64,000 bases of DNA from Eubacteriaceae bacterium (GCA_902362875.1 CABIYF010000006.1:81886-145885), one strand, 5' to 3'. Shown: positions 34,567-44,419, counted from the first letter of the stretch. Notes: a model not told the origin generated them from the sequence alone. Translations and numbers: made by a program.

Positions 34567-35784
34567 ATGAAAGTAATCATTATCGGTGGCGGTGCTGCTG
34601 GCATGCTGGCTGCATATCAGGCAGCAAAATGTGGAAACGATGTTTCTTTATACGAAAAAAATGAAAAATTAGGAAAGAAGATATTTATCACAGGAAAAGG
34701 CCGCTGTAATGTGACAAATGCCTGTGAGGTCGAAGAATTGTTAGATCATGTCGTAACGAATAAAGAGTTTTTGTACAGTGGTTTCTATTCATTTACGAAT
34801 AATGCAATGATGGAATTGTTAGAAGAGCTTGGATGCCCGCTCAAAGTAGAAAGAGGAAACCGAGTATTTCCAGTATCCGATCATTCTTCTGATGTTATTG
34901 CAGCATTGCAGCGAGGACTTAGAAAAGAAAATGTTGACATCTATTTAAATACAACGGTCAAGAAGATTCTGATTGAAGAGGAAAAAGCAACAGGAGTAAG
35001 ACTTGCATCTGGAGATACTGTGAAAGCAGATAAAATCATTGTAGCAACAGGTGGAATGTCTTATCAGGCAACAGGATCGACTGGTGATGGATATGATTTC
35101 GCAAGGAAAGCAGGACATAAAGTGACGAAACTTACACCAGCACTTGTTCCATTTGAGATCAAAGAAGATTTCTGCAAGCAGCTGATGGGATTATCTCTAA
35201 GAAATGTTGCCGTCACAATGACAGCAGATGGCAAAAAGATCTATGATGATTTTGGAGAAATGTTATTTACACATTTTGGAATCAGTGGGCCGGTTGTTTT
35301 GAGTGCAAGCAGTTATATCGGAAGACATCAGGGAAAAGAATTAAAGTTTATCATTGACCTGAAACCAGCACTTACAAAGGAACAGTTAGATCACAGGGTG
35401 TTAAAAGATTTTAATAAGGCACTGAACAAAGATTTTGTAAATTCTTTGGATCATCTTTTGCCGAAAAAGCTGATTCCTGTTATTATAGAACTATCAGGAA
35501 TTCCAGAACATAAGAAGGTCAATGAGATCACGAAAAAAGAAAGAGAAACATTCGTCTCTTTATTAAAACATTTGGAACTTACGATCACTGGAGTCAGAGG
35601 ATTTAAGGAAGCGATCATCACACAGGGCGGGGTCAATGTCAAAGAGATCGATCCTGGAACGATGGAATCAAAGAAGATCAAAGGATTATATTTTGCAGGG
35701 GAAGTATTAGATCTTGATGCGGTCACAGGCGGGTTTAACCTTCAGATCGCATGGTCAACAGGATATCTTGCAGGAATGAATTAA
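34567..35784 (+). CDS. NAD(P)/FAD-dependent oxidoreductase, HI0933/YhiN family
   Basis: This is a 405-residue flavoprotein of the HI0933 family. The N-terminal dinucleotide fold IIIGGGAAGMLAAYQAA binds FAD. The family segments GKKIFITGKGRCNVTNA, IVATGGMSYQATGSTGDGYDFA and the C-terminal LYFAGEVLDLDAVTGGFNLQIAWSTG are all present. The biological role is not firmly established. In many clostridia this gene lies directly before cmk and ispH-rpsA, exactly as here (28 nt to cmk), which supports conserved synteny. Confidence 0.92.
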   Translation: MKVIIIGGGAAGMLAAYQAAKCGNDVSLYEKNEKLGKKIFITGKGRCNVTNACEVEELLDHVVTNKEFLYSGFYSFTNNAMMELLEELGCPLKVERGNRVFPVSDHSSDVIAALQRGLRKENVDIYLNTTVKKILIEEEKATGVRLASGDTVKADKIIVATGGMSYQATGSTGDGYDFARKAGHKVTKLTPALVPFEIKEDFCKQLMGLSLRNVAVTMTADGKKIYDDFGEMLFTHFGISGPVVLSASSYIGRHQGKELKFIIDLKPALTKEQLDHRVLKDFNKALNKDFVNSLDHLLPKKLIPVIIELSGIPEHKKVNEITKKERETFVSLLKHLELTITGVRGFKEAIITQGGVNVKEIDPGTMESKKIKGLYFAGEVLDLDAVTGGFNLQIAWSTGYLAGMN

Positions 35785-35811
35785 TATAAGATAAATCAGG
35801 AGGAAGAAACA

Positions 35812-36474
35812 ATGTATAGTATTGCGATTGACGGACCAGCAGGAGCAGGAAAAAGCACGATTGCAAAAACAATTGCGAAGAAATTAGAATTTATTTATGT
35901 GGATACAGGGGCAATGTATCGTGCGATGGCACTTTATTTTATCAGACATGAGATCAATCCAAAGGATGAAGAGACGATTAATAAAGCGTGTCCAGATATC
36001 CATGTGAGCATCAACTATGAAGATGGAGTGCAGCAGGTATTGTTAAATGGAGAGAATGTAAATGGACTGATCCGCACAGAAGAAGTTGGGAATATGGCTT
36101 CTAAGACATCTGCTTATAAGATGGTTCGTGCAACACTTCTTGATCTTCAGAGAGATCTTGCCAAGACAGCTAACATCTTAATGGATGGAAGAGATATCGG
36201 AACAAACGTACTGCCAAATGCGGACTTAAAAATTTATTTAACAGCATCTTCTAAAGTAAGAGCCGAGCGCCGTTACAAAGAATTAGTGGAAAAAGGTGTG
36301 GAAGCTGATTTTGACAAGATTGAAGAAGATATCATTATCCGTGACCGTCAGGATATGGAACGTGAGATCGCACCTTTAAAACAGGCAGAAGATGCAGTGC
36401 TTGTCGATTCCTCTGATATGACGATCGAAGAAGTTGTAGATGCGATCGTTGCAGAATTTGAGAAAGTAAAATAA
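35812..36474 (+). CDS. cmk: cytidylate kinase
   Basis: This enzyme phosphorylates CMP and dCMP to the diphosphates. The 220-residue product shows the P-loop IDGPAGAGKSTIAK (about residues 5-18), DTGAMYRAMAL (CMP binding), MDGRDIGTNVLPNADLKIYLTAS and the LID region IIIRDRQDMEREIAPLK. AGGAGG precedes the ATG. It lies 41 nt before ispH-rpsA, a common clostridial arrangement. Confidence 0.96.
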   Translation: MYSIAIDGPAGAGKSTIAKTIAKKLEFIYVDTGAMYRAMALYFIRHEINPKDEETINKACPDIHVSINYEDGVQQVLLNGENVNGLIRTEEVGNMASKTSAYKMVRATLLDLQRDLAKTANILMDGRDIGTNVLPNADLKIYLTASSKVRAERRYKELVEKGVEADFDKIEEDIIIRDRQDMEREIAPLKQAEDAVLVDSSDMTIEEVVDAIVAEFEKVK

Positions 36475-36515
36475 TTGAATTTGCGAAGATTCATTTACAA
36501 ACAGTGAGGGTAAAG

Positions 36516-38414
36516 ATGGAAGTTATTTTAGCCAAAACAGCAGGATTTTGTTTCGGGGTAAAACGTGCGGTTGACACAGTTTACAAAGAAGCAGGAAAGA
36601 AAAATGTATACACATACGGTCCGATCATTCATAATTCAGAGGTTGTCAATGATCTGAAGAAAAAAGGCGTGGAAGTGATCAATTCCAGAGAAGAATTAGA
36701 AGCTTTGGAAGAAGGAATCGTGATCATCCGTTCTCATGGAGTTGCAAGAGAGATTTATGATCTGATCAATGAAAAAGGGTTAGAACTAGTCGATGCAACA
36801 TGTCCATTTGTCAGAAAGATTCACAAGATCGTAGAGAAAGCAGGCAATGAGGGTAATCAGGTGATCATCGTCGGAAGCGAGCAGCATCCGGAAGTTCAGG
36901 GAATCAAAGGATGGTGTACCGGAGAGGTTTATATCATCTCAGAAGCAAGCCAGCTTGAGGGGATCGATCTTAACAAGCCAACCACTCTCGTATCACAAAC
37001 GACATTTAATTACAAGAAATTTCAAGATTTAGTTGAAATTCTGAATAAAAAGGGTTATGATATAGGAGTATGTAATACAATATGTAATGCCACGGAAGAG
37101 CGTCAACTGGAAGCAAAGTCTATCGCTAAGGGTGTAGATGCAATGGTTGTGATCGGAGATAAGCAAAGCTCCAACAGCCAGAAGTTATATGAGATTAGTA
37201 AGAAAGAGTGTGAGAACACCTTTTTTGTGCAGACACTTAGAGACCTGGATTTGAAACTTTTTGAATCGACTGGTAAGGTAGGTATTACAGCGGGGGCCTC
37301 AACCCCACAGAAAATTATCAAGGAGGTTCATGCTAGCATGACAGAAAAGAGTTTTGAAGAATTATTAGAGGAAAGTTTTGTGACAATTCACAACGGAGAG
37401 GTAGTTAAAGGTACAGTTATCGATGTAAAACCAGATGAGATCATCTTAAACATCGGATACAAAGCTGATGGTATCTTAACAAGAAGTGAATACTCTAATG
37501 ATTCAGCCAACGTAGATTTAACAACTGTTGCTAAAGTTGGTGATACTATGGAGACTAAGGTATTAAAAGTGAATGATGGAGAAGGACAGGTTCTTCTTAC
37601 TTATAAGAGATTAGCAGCTGAAAAAGGAAACAAACGTTTAGAAGAAGCTTTCGAGAACAAAGAAGTCTTAAAAGCACCTGTAGCACAGGTATTAGATGGT
37701 GGATTAAGCGTACTGATCGAAGAAGCACGTGTATTCATCCCAGCAAGCTTAGTTTCTGATTCTTATGAAAGAGACTTAAAGAAATACGAAGGACAGGAAA
37801 TCGAATTCGTTATCAGTGAGTTCAATCCTCGTAAGAGAAGAGTCATCGGAGACCGCAAACAGTTATTAGTAGCTGCTAAGAAAGAAAAACAGAAAGAATT
37901 ATTCGAGAAGATCGAAGCAGGAATGAAAGTAGAAGGAGTTGTTAAGAACGTAACAGACTTCGGTGCATTCATCGATTTAGGTGGAGCAGACGGACTTCTT
38001 CATATTTCTGAAATGTCTTGGGGACGTGTTGAAAACCCTAAGAAGGTCTTCAATATTGGAGATAAAGTAACAGTTCTGATCAAGGATATTCAGGGAGAAA
38101 AGATCGCATTAAGCTTAAAATTCCCAGAAGAGAATCCATGGTTAAAAGCAGAAGAGAAATACAAAGTAGGAAGTGTTGTAACTGGTAAAGTTGCACGTAT
38201 GACAGATTTCGGAGCATTCGTTGAATTAGAATCAGGAATCGATGCACTTCTTCATGTTTCTCAGATTGCAAAAGAACATATCGACAAACCATCTGACGTA
38301 TTAAGCGTTGGACAGGAAATCGAAGCTAAAGTTGTTGACTTCAAGAAAGATGACAAGAAGATCAGCTTAAGCATGAAAGCATTAGCTAACGAAGAAGAAA
38401 AAACAGAAGAATAA
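36516..38414 (+). CDS. IspH - ribosomal protein S1 fusion
   Basis: This 632-residue two-part protein is known from clostridia. Residues 1 to about 270 form 4-hydroxy-3-methylbut-2-enyl diphosphate reductase (last MEP-pathway step): AKTAGFCFGVKRAV, RSHGVAREIYD, DATCPFV, SQTTFN, NTICNATEERQ and SSNSQKLYE, with the three Fe-S cysteines intact. Residues 275-632 carry four S1 RNA-binding domains, each opening with a segment such as GEVVKGTVIDV, APVAQVLDGGLS, VEGVVKNVTDFGAFIDL or VTGKVARMTDFGAFVEL. ATG 36516 is preceded by GTGAGGG; GTG 36504 is an alternative. At the junction, AAGGAGG (37320-37326) stands 11 nt before an in-frame ATG (37338, residue 275), which could give a separate 358-residue S1 protein. 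Confidence 0.95.
   Translation: MEVILAKTAGFCFGVKRAVDTVYKEAGKKNVYTYGPIIHNSEVVNDLKKKGVEVINSREELEALEEGIVIIRSHGVAREIYDLINEKGLELVDATCPFVRKIHKIVEKAGNEGNQVIIVGSEQHPEVQGIKGWCTGEVYIISEASQLEGIDLNKPTTLVSQTTFNYKKFQDLVEILNKKGYDIGVCNTICNATEERQLEAKSIAKGVDAMVVIGDKQSSNSQKLYEISKKECENTFFVQTLRDLDLKLFESTGKVGITAGASTPQKIIKEVHASMTEKSFEELLEESFVTIHNGEVVKGTVIDVKPDEIILNIGYKADGILTRSEYSNDSANVDLTTVAKVGDTMETKVLKVNDGEGQVLLTYKRLAAEKGNKRLEEAFENKEVLKAPVAQVLDGGLSVLIEEARVFIPASLVSDSYERDLKKYEGQEIEFVISEFNPRKRRVIGDRKQLLVAAKKEKQKELFEKIEAGMKVEGVVKNVTDFGAFIDLGGADGLLHISEMSWGRVENPKKVFNIGDKVTVLIKDIQGEKIALSLKFPEENPWLKAEEKYKVGSVVTGKVARMTDFGAFVELESGIDALLHVSQIAKEHIDKPSDVLSVGQEIEAKVVDFKKDDKKISLSMKALANEEEKTEE
37320..37340 (+). promoter_or_regulatory. 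internal ribosome binding site and in-frame ATG at the IspH/S1 junction
   Basis: A perfect AAGGAGG at 37320-37326 lies inside the ispH-rpsA coding region, 11 nt before an in-frame ATG at 37338-37340. The codon falls just before the first S1 domain. Use as an independent start is inferred. Confidence 0.55.
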
Positions 38415-38424
38415 GATTTTCATC

Positions 38425-38461
38425 AAAGAATCCTGATTTTTATAAATCAGGGTTCTTTTTT
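38425..38461 (+). terminator. intrinsic terminator of the cmk-ispH-rpsA operon
   Basis: A 15-bp stem (38425-38439 with 38444-38458, one G-U) with a 4-nt loop ends in a T-run. Confidence 0.88.
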
Positions 38462-38471
38462 CGTACAAGTA

Positions 38472-38500
38472 TTGTAAAAAAAGACGTTTTGCGATATAAT
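38472..38500 (+). promoter_or_regulatory. probable promoter for pyc
   Basis: TTGTAA (38472-38477), a 17-nt spacer and TATAAT (38495-38500) lie 56 nt before the start codon. Confidence 0.6.
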
Positions 38501-38555
38501 CAATTTTAAAAATACATTTTTTTAAAATGATAAACCTCGAAAAGGAGTTATGACC

Positions 38556-41500
38556 ATGGAATTAAAGAAGTTTAAAAAAGTATTGGTTGCAAACCGTGGT
38601 GAGATTGCGATCCGAGTTTTCCGAGCTTTAAATGAACTTGGAATTACAACGGTTGGTATCTTTTCAAAAGAAGATCGTTACGCCTTATTCCGTTCCAAAG
38701 CTGATGAATCTTATCAGTTAAATCCGGACAAAGGACCTATCGATGCCTATCTTGATATCAATACGATCATCCGTATTGCAAAAGAGAAGAACGTAGATGC
38801 AATCCATCCAGGTTATGGATTTTTATCAGAGAATCCTGACTTTGTAGATGCCTGTGAGAAGAATGGAATCACATTTATCGGACCATCTTCAAGTTTAATG
38901 CGCAAGATGGGAGATAAGATTTCTTCCAAACAGATGGCAATTGAAGCAGACGTTCCAATCATTCCTGGTGTAGACCATGCGGTTCACGGACTGGAAGAAG
39001 TGACTGAGATTGCGAACCAGGTTGGATATCCTGTAATGTTAAAGGCTTCCAATGGTGGTGGAGGACGTGGAATGCGTATCGTTCACTCAGCAGAAGAGAT
39101 GCCAAAAGAATATGCAGAAGCAAGAGATGAATCCAAGAAAGCATTTGGAGACGATCAGATTTTCGTTGAAAAATACTTAAAGAGTCCAAAACATATCGAG
39201 GTTCAGATCATTGGTGACCAGTATGGACATGTCGTTCATTTATATGACCGTGACTGCTCTGTACAGAGAAGACACCAGAAGGTTGTAGAATACGCACCAG
39301 CATTCAGTGTACCAGAAGAAGTAAGACAGCAGATCTTTGAAGCATCTATCCGTCTTGCAAAACACGTAGGATATAAGAATGCCGGAACATTAGAGTTCTT
39401 AGTAGATGCAGATAACAACGCATACTTTATCGAGATGAATCCTCGTGTACAGGTAGAACATACAATTACTGAGATGGTGACAGGAGTCGATATCGTACAG
39501 ACACAGATTCTTGTAGCTGAAGGTTATACATTAGATTCTCATGAGATCGGAATTGGATCACAGGATGATGTGACATGTAATGGATACTCTATCCAGACAC
39601 GTATCACAACAGAAGATCCAATGAACAACTTCCTGCCAGATACAGGTAAGATCACAGTATATCGTTCTGGAGCAGGTAACGGAATCCGATTAGACGGTGG
39701 TAATGCATACGCAGGAGCAGAGATCACACCATACTATGACAGTTTATTAGTAAAAGCAATCTCTCATGACCGTACATTTGGAAGAGCCGTTGACAAATCC
39801 ATCCGTGTATTAAAAGAAACACGTATCCGTGGAGTTAAGACAAACATTCCATTCCTGATCAACGTATTAAACCATGAGACATTCCGTGAAGGAAAATGCT
39901 ATACAACATTTATTGAAGATACACCAGAATTATTCTTACTTCCAGAGAGTCAGGACAGAGCAACAAAAATCCTTGAATTCTTAGGAAATAAGATGGTAAA
40001 CGTACAGAAAGCGGTTCTTGATAAACCAGATTTCGAAGCAAGAACTCTTCCTAAATATGATGAGACAAAGAAGATCTATGGTTCCAGAGATAAGTTCTTA
40101 GAGATGGGAGCCAAAGACTTCACACAGAGTCTGTTAAACGAGAAGAGATTACTGATCACAGATACAACAATGCGTGATGCACAACAGTCATTAATGGCAA
40201 CACGTATGAGAACAAAAGACTTAGTTGGAGCATCTGATGCGACAAACGCATTTATGGAGAATGCATTCTCTGTAGAGGCATGGGGTGGAGCTACTTATGA
40301 TACAGCTTACCGTTTCTTAAAAGAATCTCCATGGAAGAGATTAAAATTATTAAGACAGCATATGCCAAACACACTGATCCAGATGTTACTTCGTGCATCC
40401 AATGCTGTAGGATACAGCAACTATCCAGATAACGTCGTTAAGAAATTCATCGATGAAGCATCTCAAAAAGGTGTTGATGTCTTCCGTATCTTCGACAGCT
40501 TAAACTGGGTTGAGAACATGAAGATGCCAATCGAGACTGCATTAAAGACAGGTAAGATCGTAGAAGGAACCATCTGCTACACAGGAGATATCACAGATCC
40601 TAACGAGACAAAATATACATTAGACTACTATGTAAAGAAAGCGAAAGAATTAGAAAGCTTAGGTGTACATATCTTTACGATCAAAGATATGGCAGGACTT
40701 GTAAAACCATATGCAGCGAAGAAACTGGTAAGTGCATTAAAAGAAGAATTAAATATTCCAGTCAACCTGCATACACATGATTCTACAGGAAATGGTGTCA
40801 GCACATTATTAATGGCTTCTGAAGCAGGACTTGATATCGCTGACTGTGCGATCGGTTCTATGAGTTCCATGACAAGTAACCCATGTATGAACTCTTTAGT
40901 AGAAGCATTAAAGGGAACAGAGCGTGATACAGGACTTAACCCAGATGAATTAACAGAATTAAGCCAGTACTATGCAAGAATCCGTCCAATCTACAAACAG
41001 TTCGAGAGTGGAATGGATGCACCAAACACAGAGATTTACAAATATGAGATCCCAGGTGGACAGTACTCTAATCTGTTAGCACAGGTTAAAGAAATGGGTG
41101 CAGCAGACGACTTTGAAGAGATCAAAGGATTATACAGAGATGCCAACCATTTATTAGGAAATATCGTCAAAGTAACACCATCATCTAAAGTTGTTGGAGA
41201 CTTTGCAATCTTTATGTTCAAGAATGGATTAACAAAAGACAATATCTTAGAAGCTGGTAAAGATTTATCTTATCCAGATTCTGTTGTAGAATACTTTGAA
41301 GGTATGATCGGACAGCCAGAAGGTGGATTCCCAGAAGAATTACAGAAGATTGTATTAAAAGATAAGAAACCGATCAATGTACGTCCAGGAAGCTTATTAC
41401 CAGACGAAGACTTCGAATATATCGCAAAGGGATTAAAGGAAAACTTCTATACAGAGAATATGGAAGATCCAGATGTTCTAAGCCAGAAGACATTAAGTTA

Positions 41501-42017
41501 CGCATTATATCCAAAAGTATATGAAGATTACTGCAGACATTTCGAGGCTTACAATGATGTAACAGGACTTGAAAGCCACGTATACTTCTATGGATTAAGA
41601 AAAGGTGAAGAGACAACACTGAAATTAGATGAAGGTAAATATCTGATCATCAAATTTATTGATATGTCTGAACCAGATGAAGACGGATACCGTCTGTTAG
41701 ACTTTGAAGTTAATGGATCTATCCGTGAGATCAAAGTCCTTGATAAGAACTTAGAGGTTAAGACAGACCGAAGAGTCAAAGCAGATAAATCTAATCCTGC
41801 ACATCTTGGATCAACAATTCCAGGAACAGTTGGTAAGGTCCTTGTAAATGAAGGTGACGAAGTTACAGTGAACATGCCTCTGATGACAGTCGAAGCCATG
41901 AAGATGGAGACAACTGTTGTATCTACAGTCAATGGTAAGGTTGATAAGATCTATGTCAAAGAAGGAGAACAGGTAAATCAGGAAGATCTGTTAATCTCTT
42001 TTGAAATTGATGAATAG
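38556..42017 (+). CDS. pyc: pyruvate carboxylase
   Basis: This biotin enzyme carboxylates pyruvate to oxaloacetate using ATP and bicarbonate, for anaplerosis. The single 1153-residue chain has, in order, biotin carboxylase (VLVANRGEIAIRVFRALNELG; ATP-grasp KASNGGGGRGMRIV; ECVQRRHQKVVE-like segment SVQRRHQKVVE), then the carboxyltransferase TIM barrel from about 530 (TDTTMRDAQQSLMATRMRT), PYC_OADA, and a biotinyl domain with VEAMKMET (biotinyl Lys about 1116). It is one polypeptide, unlike split PycA/PycB. AGGAG at 38543-38547 favours ATG 38556 over ATG 38550. It has its own promoter and terminator. Confidence 0.97.
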   Translation: MELKKFKKVLVANRGEIAIRVFRALNELGITTVGIFSKEDRYALFRSKADESYQLNPDKGPIDAYLDINTIIRIAKEKNVDAIHPGYGFLSENPDFVDACEKNGITFIGPSSSLMRKMGDKISSKQMAIEADVPIIPGVDHAVHGLEEVTEIANQVGYPVMLKASNGGGGRGMRIVHSAEEMPKEYAEARDESKKAFGDDQIFVEKYLKSPKHIEVQIIGDQYGHVVHLYDRDCSVQRRHQKVVEYAPAFSVPEEVRQQIFEASIRLAKHVGYKNAGTLEFLVDADNNAYFIEMNPRVQVEHTITEMVTGVDIVQTQILVAEGYTLDSHEIGIGSQDDVTCNGYSIQTRITTEDPMNNFLPDTGKITVYRSGAGNGIRLDGGNAYAGAEITPYYDSLLVKAISHDRTFGRAVDKSIRVLKETRIRGVKTNIPFLINVLNHETFREGKCYTTFIEDTPELFLLPESQDRATKILEFLGNKMVNVQKAVLDKPDFEARTLPKYDETKKIYGSRDKFLEMGAKDFTQSLLNEKRLLITDTTMRDAQQSLMATRMRTKDLVGASDATNAFMENAFSVEAWGGATYDTAYRFLKESPWKRLKLLRQHMPNTLIQMLLRASNAVGYSNYPDNVVKKFIDEASQKGVDVFRIFDSLNWVENMKMPIETALKTGKIVEGTICYTGDITDPNETKYTLDYYVKKAKELESLGVHIFTIKDMAGLVKPYAAKKLVSALKEELNIPVNLHTHDSTGNGVSTLLMASEAGLDIADCAIGSMSSMTSNPCMNSLVEALKGTERDTGLNPDELTELSQYYARIRPIYKQFESGMDAPNTEIYKYEIPGGQYSNLLAQVKEMGAADDFEEIKGLYRDANHLLGNIVKVTPSSKVVGDFAIFMFKNGLTKDNILEAGKDLSYPDSVVEYFEGMIGQPEGGFPEELQKIVLKDKKPINVRPGSLLPDEDFEYIAKGLKENFYTENMEDPDVLSQKTLSYALYPKVYEDYCRHFEAYNDVTGLESHVYFYGLRKGEETTLKLDEGKYLIIKFIDMSEPDEDGYRLLDFEVNGSIREIKVLDKNLEVKTDRRVKADKSNPAHLGSTIPGTVGKVLVNEGDEVTVNMPLMTVEAMKMETTVVSTVNGKVDKIYVKEGEQVNQEDLLISFEIDE

Positions 42018-42036
42018 AAATTGAATTAGATTTCAT

Positions 42037-42076
42037 ACTAAAGAAGGAAGTAAGAAGATGCTTCCTTCTTTTTTTA
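42037..42076 (+). terminator. intrinsic terminator of pyc
   Basis: AAAGAAGGAAG within 42037-42050 pairs with CTTCCTTCTTT starting at 42061, followed by TTTT. Confidence 0.85.
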
Positions 42077-42146
42077 GTACAAATTGCAGAGCATCGTTCT
42101 AAATAATAAAGATAAAAAATATGATACAGGAAGGTAAGAATTTGGT

Positions 42147-42797
42147 ATGAAAGATAATGAGAGACAAGAAATAGAAAAATTTGGACAGTTGCAGGAGAAT
42201 GGGATTTTTACAATGACCATCATTGGTGAGATCGAAGGGCATCAGTTATCTGCACAAAATGCAAAGACAACAAAATATGAACATATGATACCGGCTTTAG
42301 CGAAGGTTGAGCAGGATGAAAGTATAAAAGGAATCTTAATTTTGATCAATACGATCGGTGGAGATGTGGAATGTGGGCTTGCGATCGCAGAGCTTATTGC
42401 ATCTCTAAGCAAACCAACCGTATCGCTTGTTCTTGGAGGAAGTCATTCGATCGGAGTACCGCTTGCTGTGGCAGCAGATCATTCTTTTATTGTGAAAAGT
42501 GCAACAATGATGATTCATCCAGTGAGAAGTTCTGGAACATTTATCGGGGTTATTCAAAGTTATCGTAATATTGAAAAGATTCAAGATCGGATTACGACAT
42601 TTATTAGTGATCATTGTAAAATGAAAAAGGAAAGAGTTGAAGAATTGATGCTTCATATTGGACAGCAGGTAAAAGATGTTGGCATGATCCTTTCAGGGGA
42701 GGAAGCGGTGAAAGAAGGATTGATCGATGAGATGGGTGGAATAAAAGAAGCAACAGACAGATTGATTGAAATAATTAATCAGTCTGAAAATAAATAG
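42147..42797 (+). CDS. tepA: ClpP-like serine protease, TepA family
   Basis: This is a 216-residue ClpP/crotonase-fold peptidase. It matches TepA/YmfB rather than ClpP: ILILINTIGGDVECGLAIAELIASLSKPTVSLVLGGSHSIG, with the probable catalytic Ser in GGSHSIG (about residue 106) and His in MMIHPVR (about 132). In Bacillus subtilis TepA lies next to spoIIIE and has been linked to SASP breakdown in outgrowing spores. Here an ftsK/spoIIIE-type gene is encoded 1.8 kb downstream with a hydrogenase gene in between. The window also encodes an alpha/beta SASP. Confidence 0.88.
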   Translation: MKDNERQEIEKFGQLQENGIFTMTIIGEIEGHQLSAQNAKTTKYEHMIPALAKVEQDESIKGILILINTIGGDVECGLAIAELIASLSKPTVSLVLGGSHSIGVPLAVAADHSFIVKSATMMIHPVRSSGTFIGVIQSYRNIEKIQDRITTFISDHCKMKKERVEELMLHIGQQVKDVGMILSGEEAVKEGLIDEMGGIKEATDRLIEIINQSENK

Positions 42798-42802
42798 AAA
42801 AT

Positions 42803-42833
42803 TTGAATAAAAAACAGATAATACCTTTATAAT
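42803..42833 (+). promoter_or_regulatory. possible promoter for the hydrogenase gene
   Basis: TTGAAT (42803-42808) and TATAAT (42828-42833) are 19 nt apart, slightly long, about 87 nt before the start codon. Confidence 0.4.
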
Positions 42834-42919
42834 ATTCCTGTTTTAGTATATGATAAAAATAACAAGTATGTTAAAAAAAACACAAACTATCTTAAGGCAT
42901 CATTAGAGGAGGGAATATC

Positions 42920-44407
42920 ATGAGAGGAATACAGACACCAGTTCGGAATGTGAGAAGAAGAATTTTCAAAGAGATCGCAAAGTTTGGTTACGAACAAAGA
43001 AACTTACAGGATCTTGAAGATCTTCCATATGAGATCATACCTGGAGAAGTTGCAAAATATCGAGATAGCATTTACAGAGAACGAGCGATCGTAGGTGAGA
43101 GACTGAGGCTTGCCATGGGAATGTCATTAAATCCAGCGGATAAACCAACAAGAATTACGAAAGGAATTGATGAGAGCAATATTTCAGAGAAGTATTATGA
43201 GCCGCCACTTCTTCAGGTGATTCCATCTGCATGCAATGAATGTAAGGAGAAGGCATTTATTGTAGGAGAGCAGTGTCAGGGATGCATGGCACATCCGTGT
43301 ATGGAAGTTTGCCCGAAGAAAGCAATTAGTTTTAAAGATGGATATTCTTATATCGACCAGGAAAAATGTATCAAATGTGGACAATGTAAAAAGGTCTGTC
43401 CATATGGTGCAATCTATGAGAGGAAACGTCCTTGTGCAAATGCCTGTGGAGTTGGAGCGATTGAAACAGATTATGCAGGAAGAGCTAAGATCAATCCGGA
43501 TAAATGTGTTTCTTGTGGAATGTGTATGGTGAATTGTCCGTTTGGGGCTATTGCAGATAAATCTCAGATTTACCAGTTGATCAAGGCAATGAATGAAGGT
43601 GCGGAAGTGATCGCGATCTTAGCACCTGCATTTGTCGGACAATTTGGACCAAAAGCGACGCCAAATAAGATTAAAGCTGCACTTCTTGATATTGGGTTTG
43701 CAGATGTGTGGGAAGTTGCAGTTGGAGCAGATGCAGGGGCACTAGAAGAGGCAAAGCATTATGTTCAAAGTGTAGCTACAGGGAAACTACCATTCTTGCT
43801 GACATCATGCTGCCCATCATGGTCTATGCTTGGAAAGAAATATTTTCCAGAGGTGATCGATGAAATTTCTAATGCATTAACGCCAATGGTAGCAACGGCG
43901 AGAGCGGCAAGGATTACATCTCCAAATGCAAAAATTGTTTTTGTAGGGCCATGTGTTGCCAAAAAGTTAGAAGCATCCAGACGGACAGTGCGAAGTGAGG
44001 TTGATTTTGTGATCACATTTGAAGAACTGGCTGGAATGTTTGATGCGAAAGAAATCGATTTTAACACATATGAAAAAGAAGAAGAGTTAAATGATGCCTT
44101 TGGAGCAGGACGTGGGTATGCAGTTGCAAGTGGAGTAGCTGGAGCGATCAAGGCATGTATTGATGAATACTATCCTGGAACAGAAGTAAAGATCGATCAT
44201 GTGGAAGGACTCGCAGAGTGTAAGAAGATGCTTCTACAGGCGAAAGCAGGGAAGAAAAAGGGCTATCTGATCGAAGGAATGGGATGTCCAGGTGGATGTG
44301 TTGCAGGAGCCGGAACCAATATACCTGTTGTGAAAGCACAAATTCAGGTTAAGAAATTTGTAAAAGAAGCAGAAGATTTTGTACCTCCAGAAACTGCACA
44401 ATATTAA
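42920..44407 (+). CDS. monomeric [FeFe]-hydrogenase-like iron-sulfur protein (group B type)
   Basis: This 495-residue protein probably interconverts protons and H2, or senses H2 or redox state. It has an N-terminal region of about 90 residues, then ferredoxin-type clusters (CNECKEK...CQGCMAHPCMEVCP, CIKCGQCKKVCPYGAI, CVSCGMCMVNCPFGAI, about residues 102-215). The H-cluster domain carries L1 TSCCPSW (about 295), L2 FVGPCVAKK (about 345) and L3 MGCPGGCVAGAG (about 455). L2 with GPC rather than MPC, and the domain order, point to group B enzymes. No HydE, HydF, HydG or partner subunits adjoin it. A terminator follows. Physiological direction is not known. Confidence 0.88.
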   Translation: MRGIQTPVRNVRRRIFKEIAKFGYEQRNLQDLEDLPYEIIPGEVAKYRDSIYRERAIVGERLRLAMGMSLNPADKPTRITKGIDESNISEKYYEPPLLQVIPSACNECKEKAFIVGEQCQGCMAHPCMEVCPKKAISFKDGYSYIDQEKCIKCGQCKKVCPYGAIYERKRPCANACGVGAIETDYAGRAKINPDKCVSCGMCMVNCPFGAIADKSQIYQLIKAMNEGAEVIAILAPAFVGQFGPKATPNKIKAALLDIGFADVWEVAVGADAGALEEAKHYVQSVATGKLPFLLTSCCPSWSMLGKKYFPEVIDEISNALTPMVATARAARITSPNAKIVFVGPCVAKKLEASRRTVRSEVDFVITFEELAGMFDAKEIDFNTYEKEEELNDAFGAGRGYAVASGVAGAIKACIDEYYPGTEVKIDHVEGLAECKKMLLQAKAGKKKGYLIEGMGCPGGCVAGAGTNIPVVKAQIQVKKFVKEAEDFVPPETAQY

Positions 44408-44419
44408 GATGTTAAAAGA

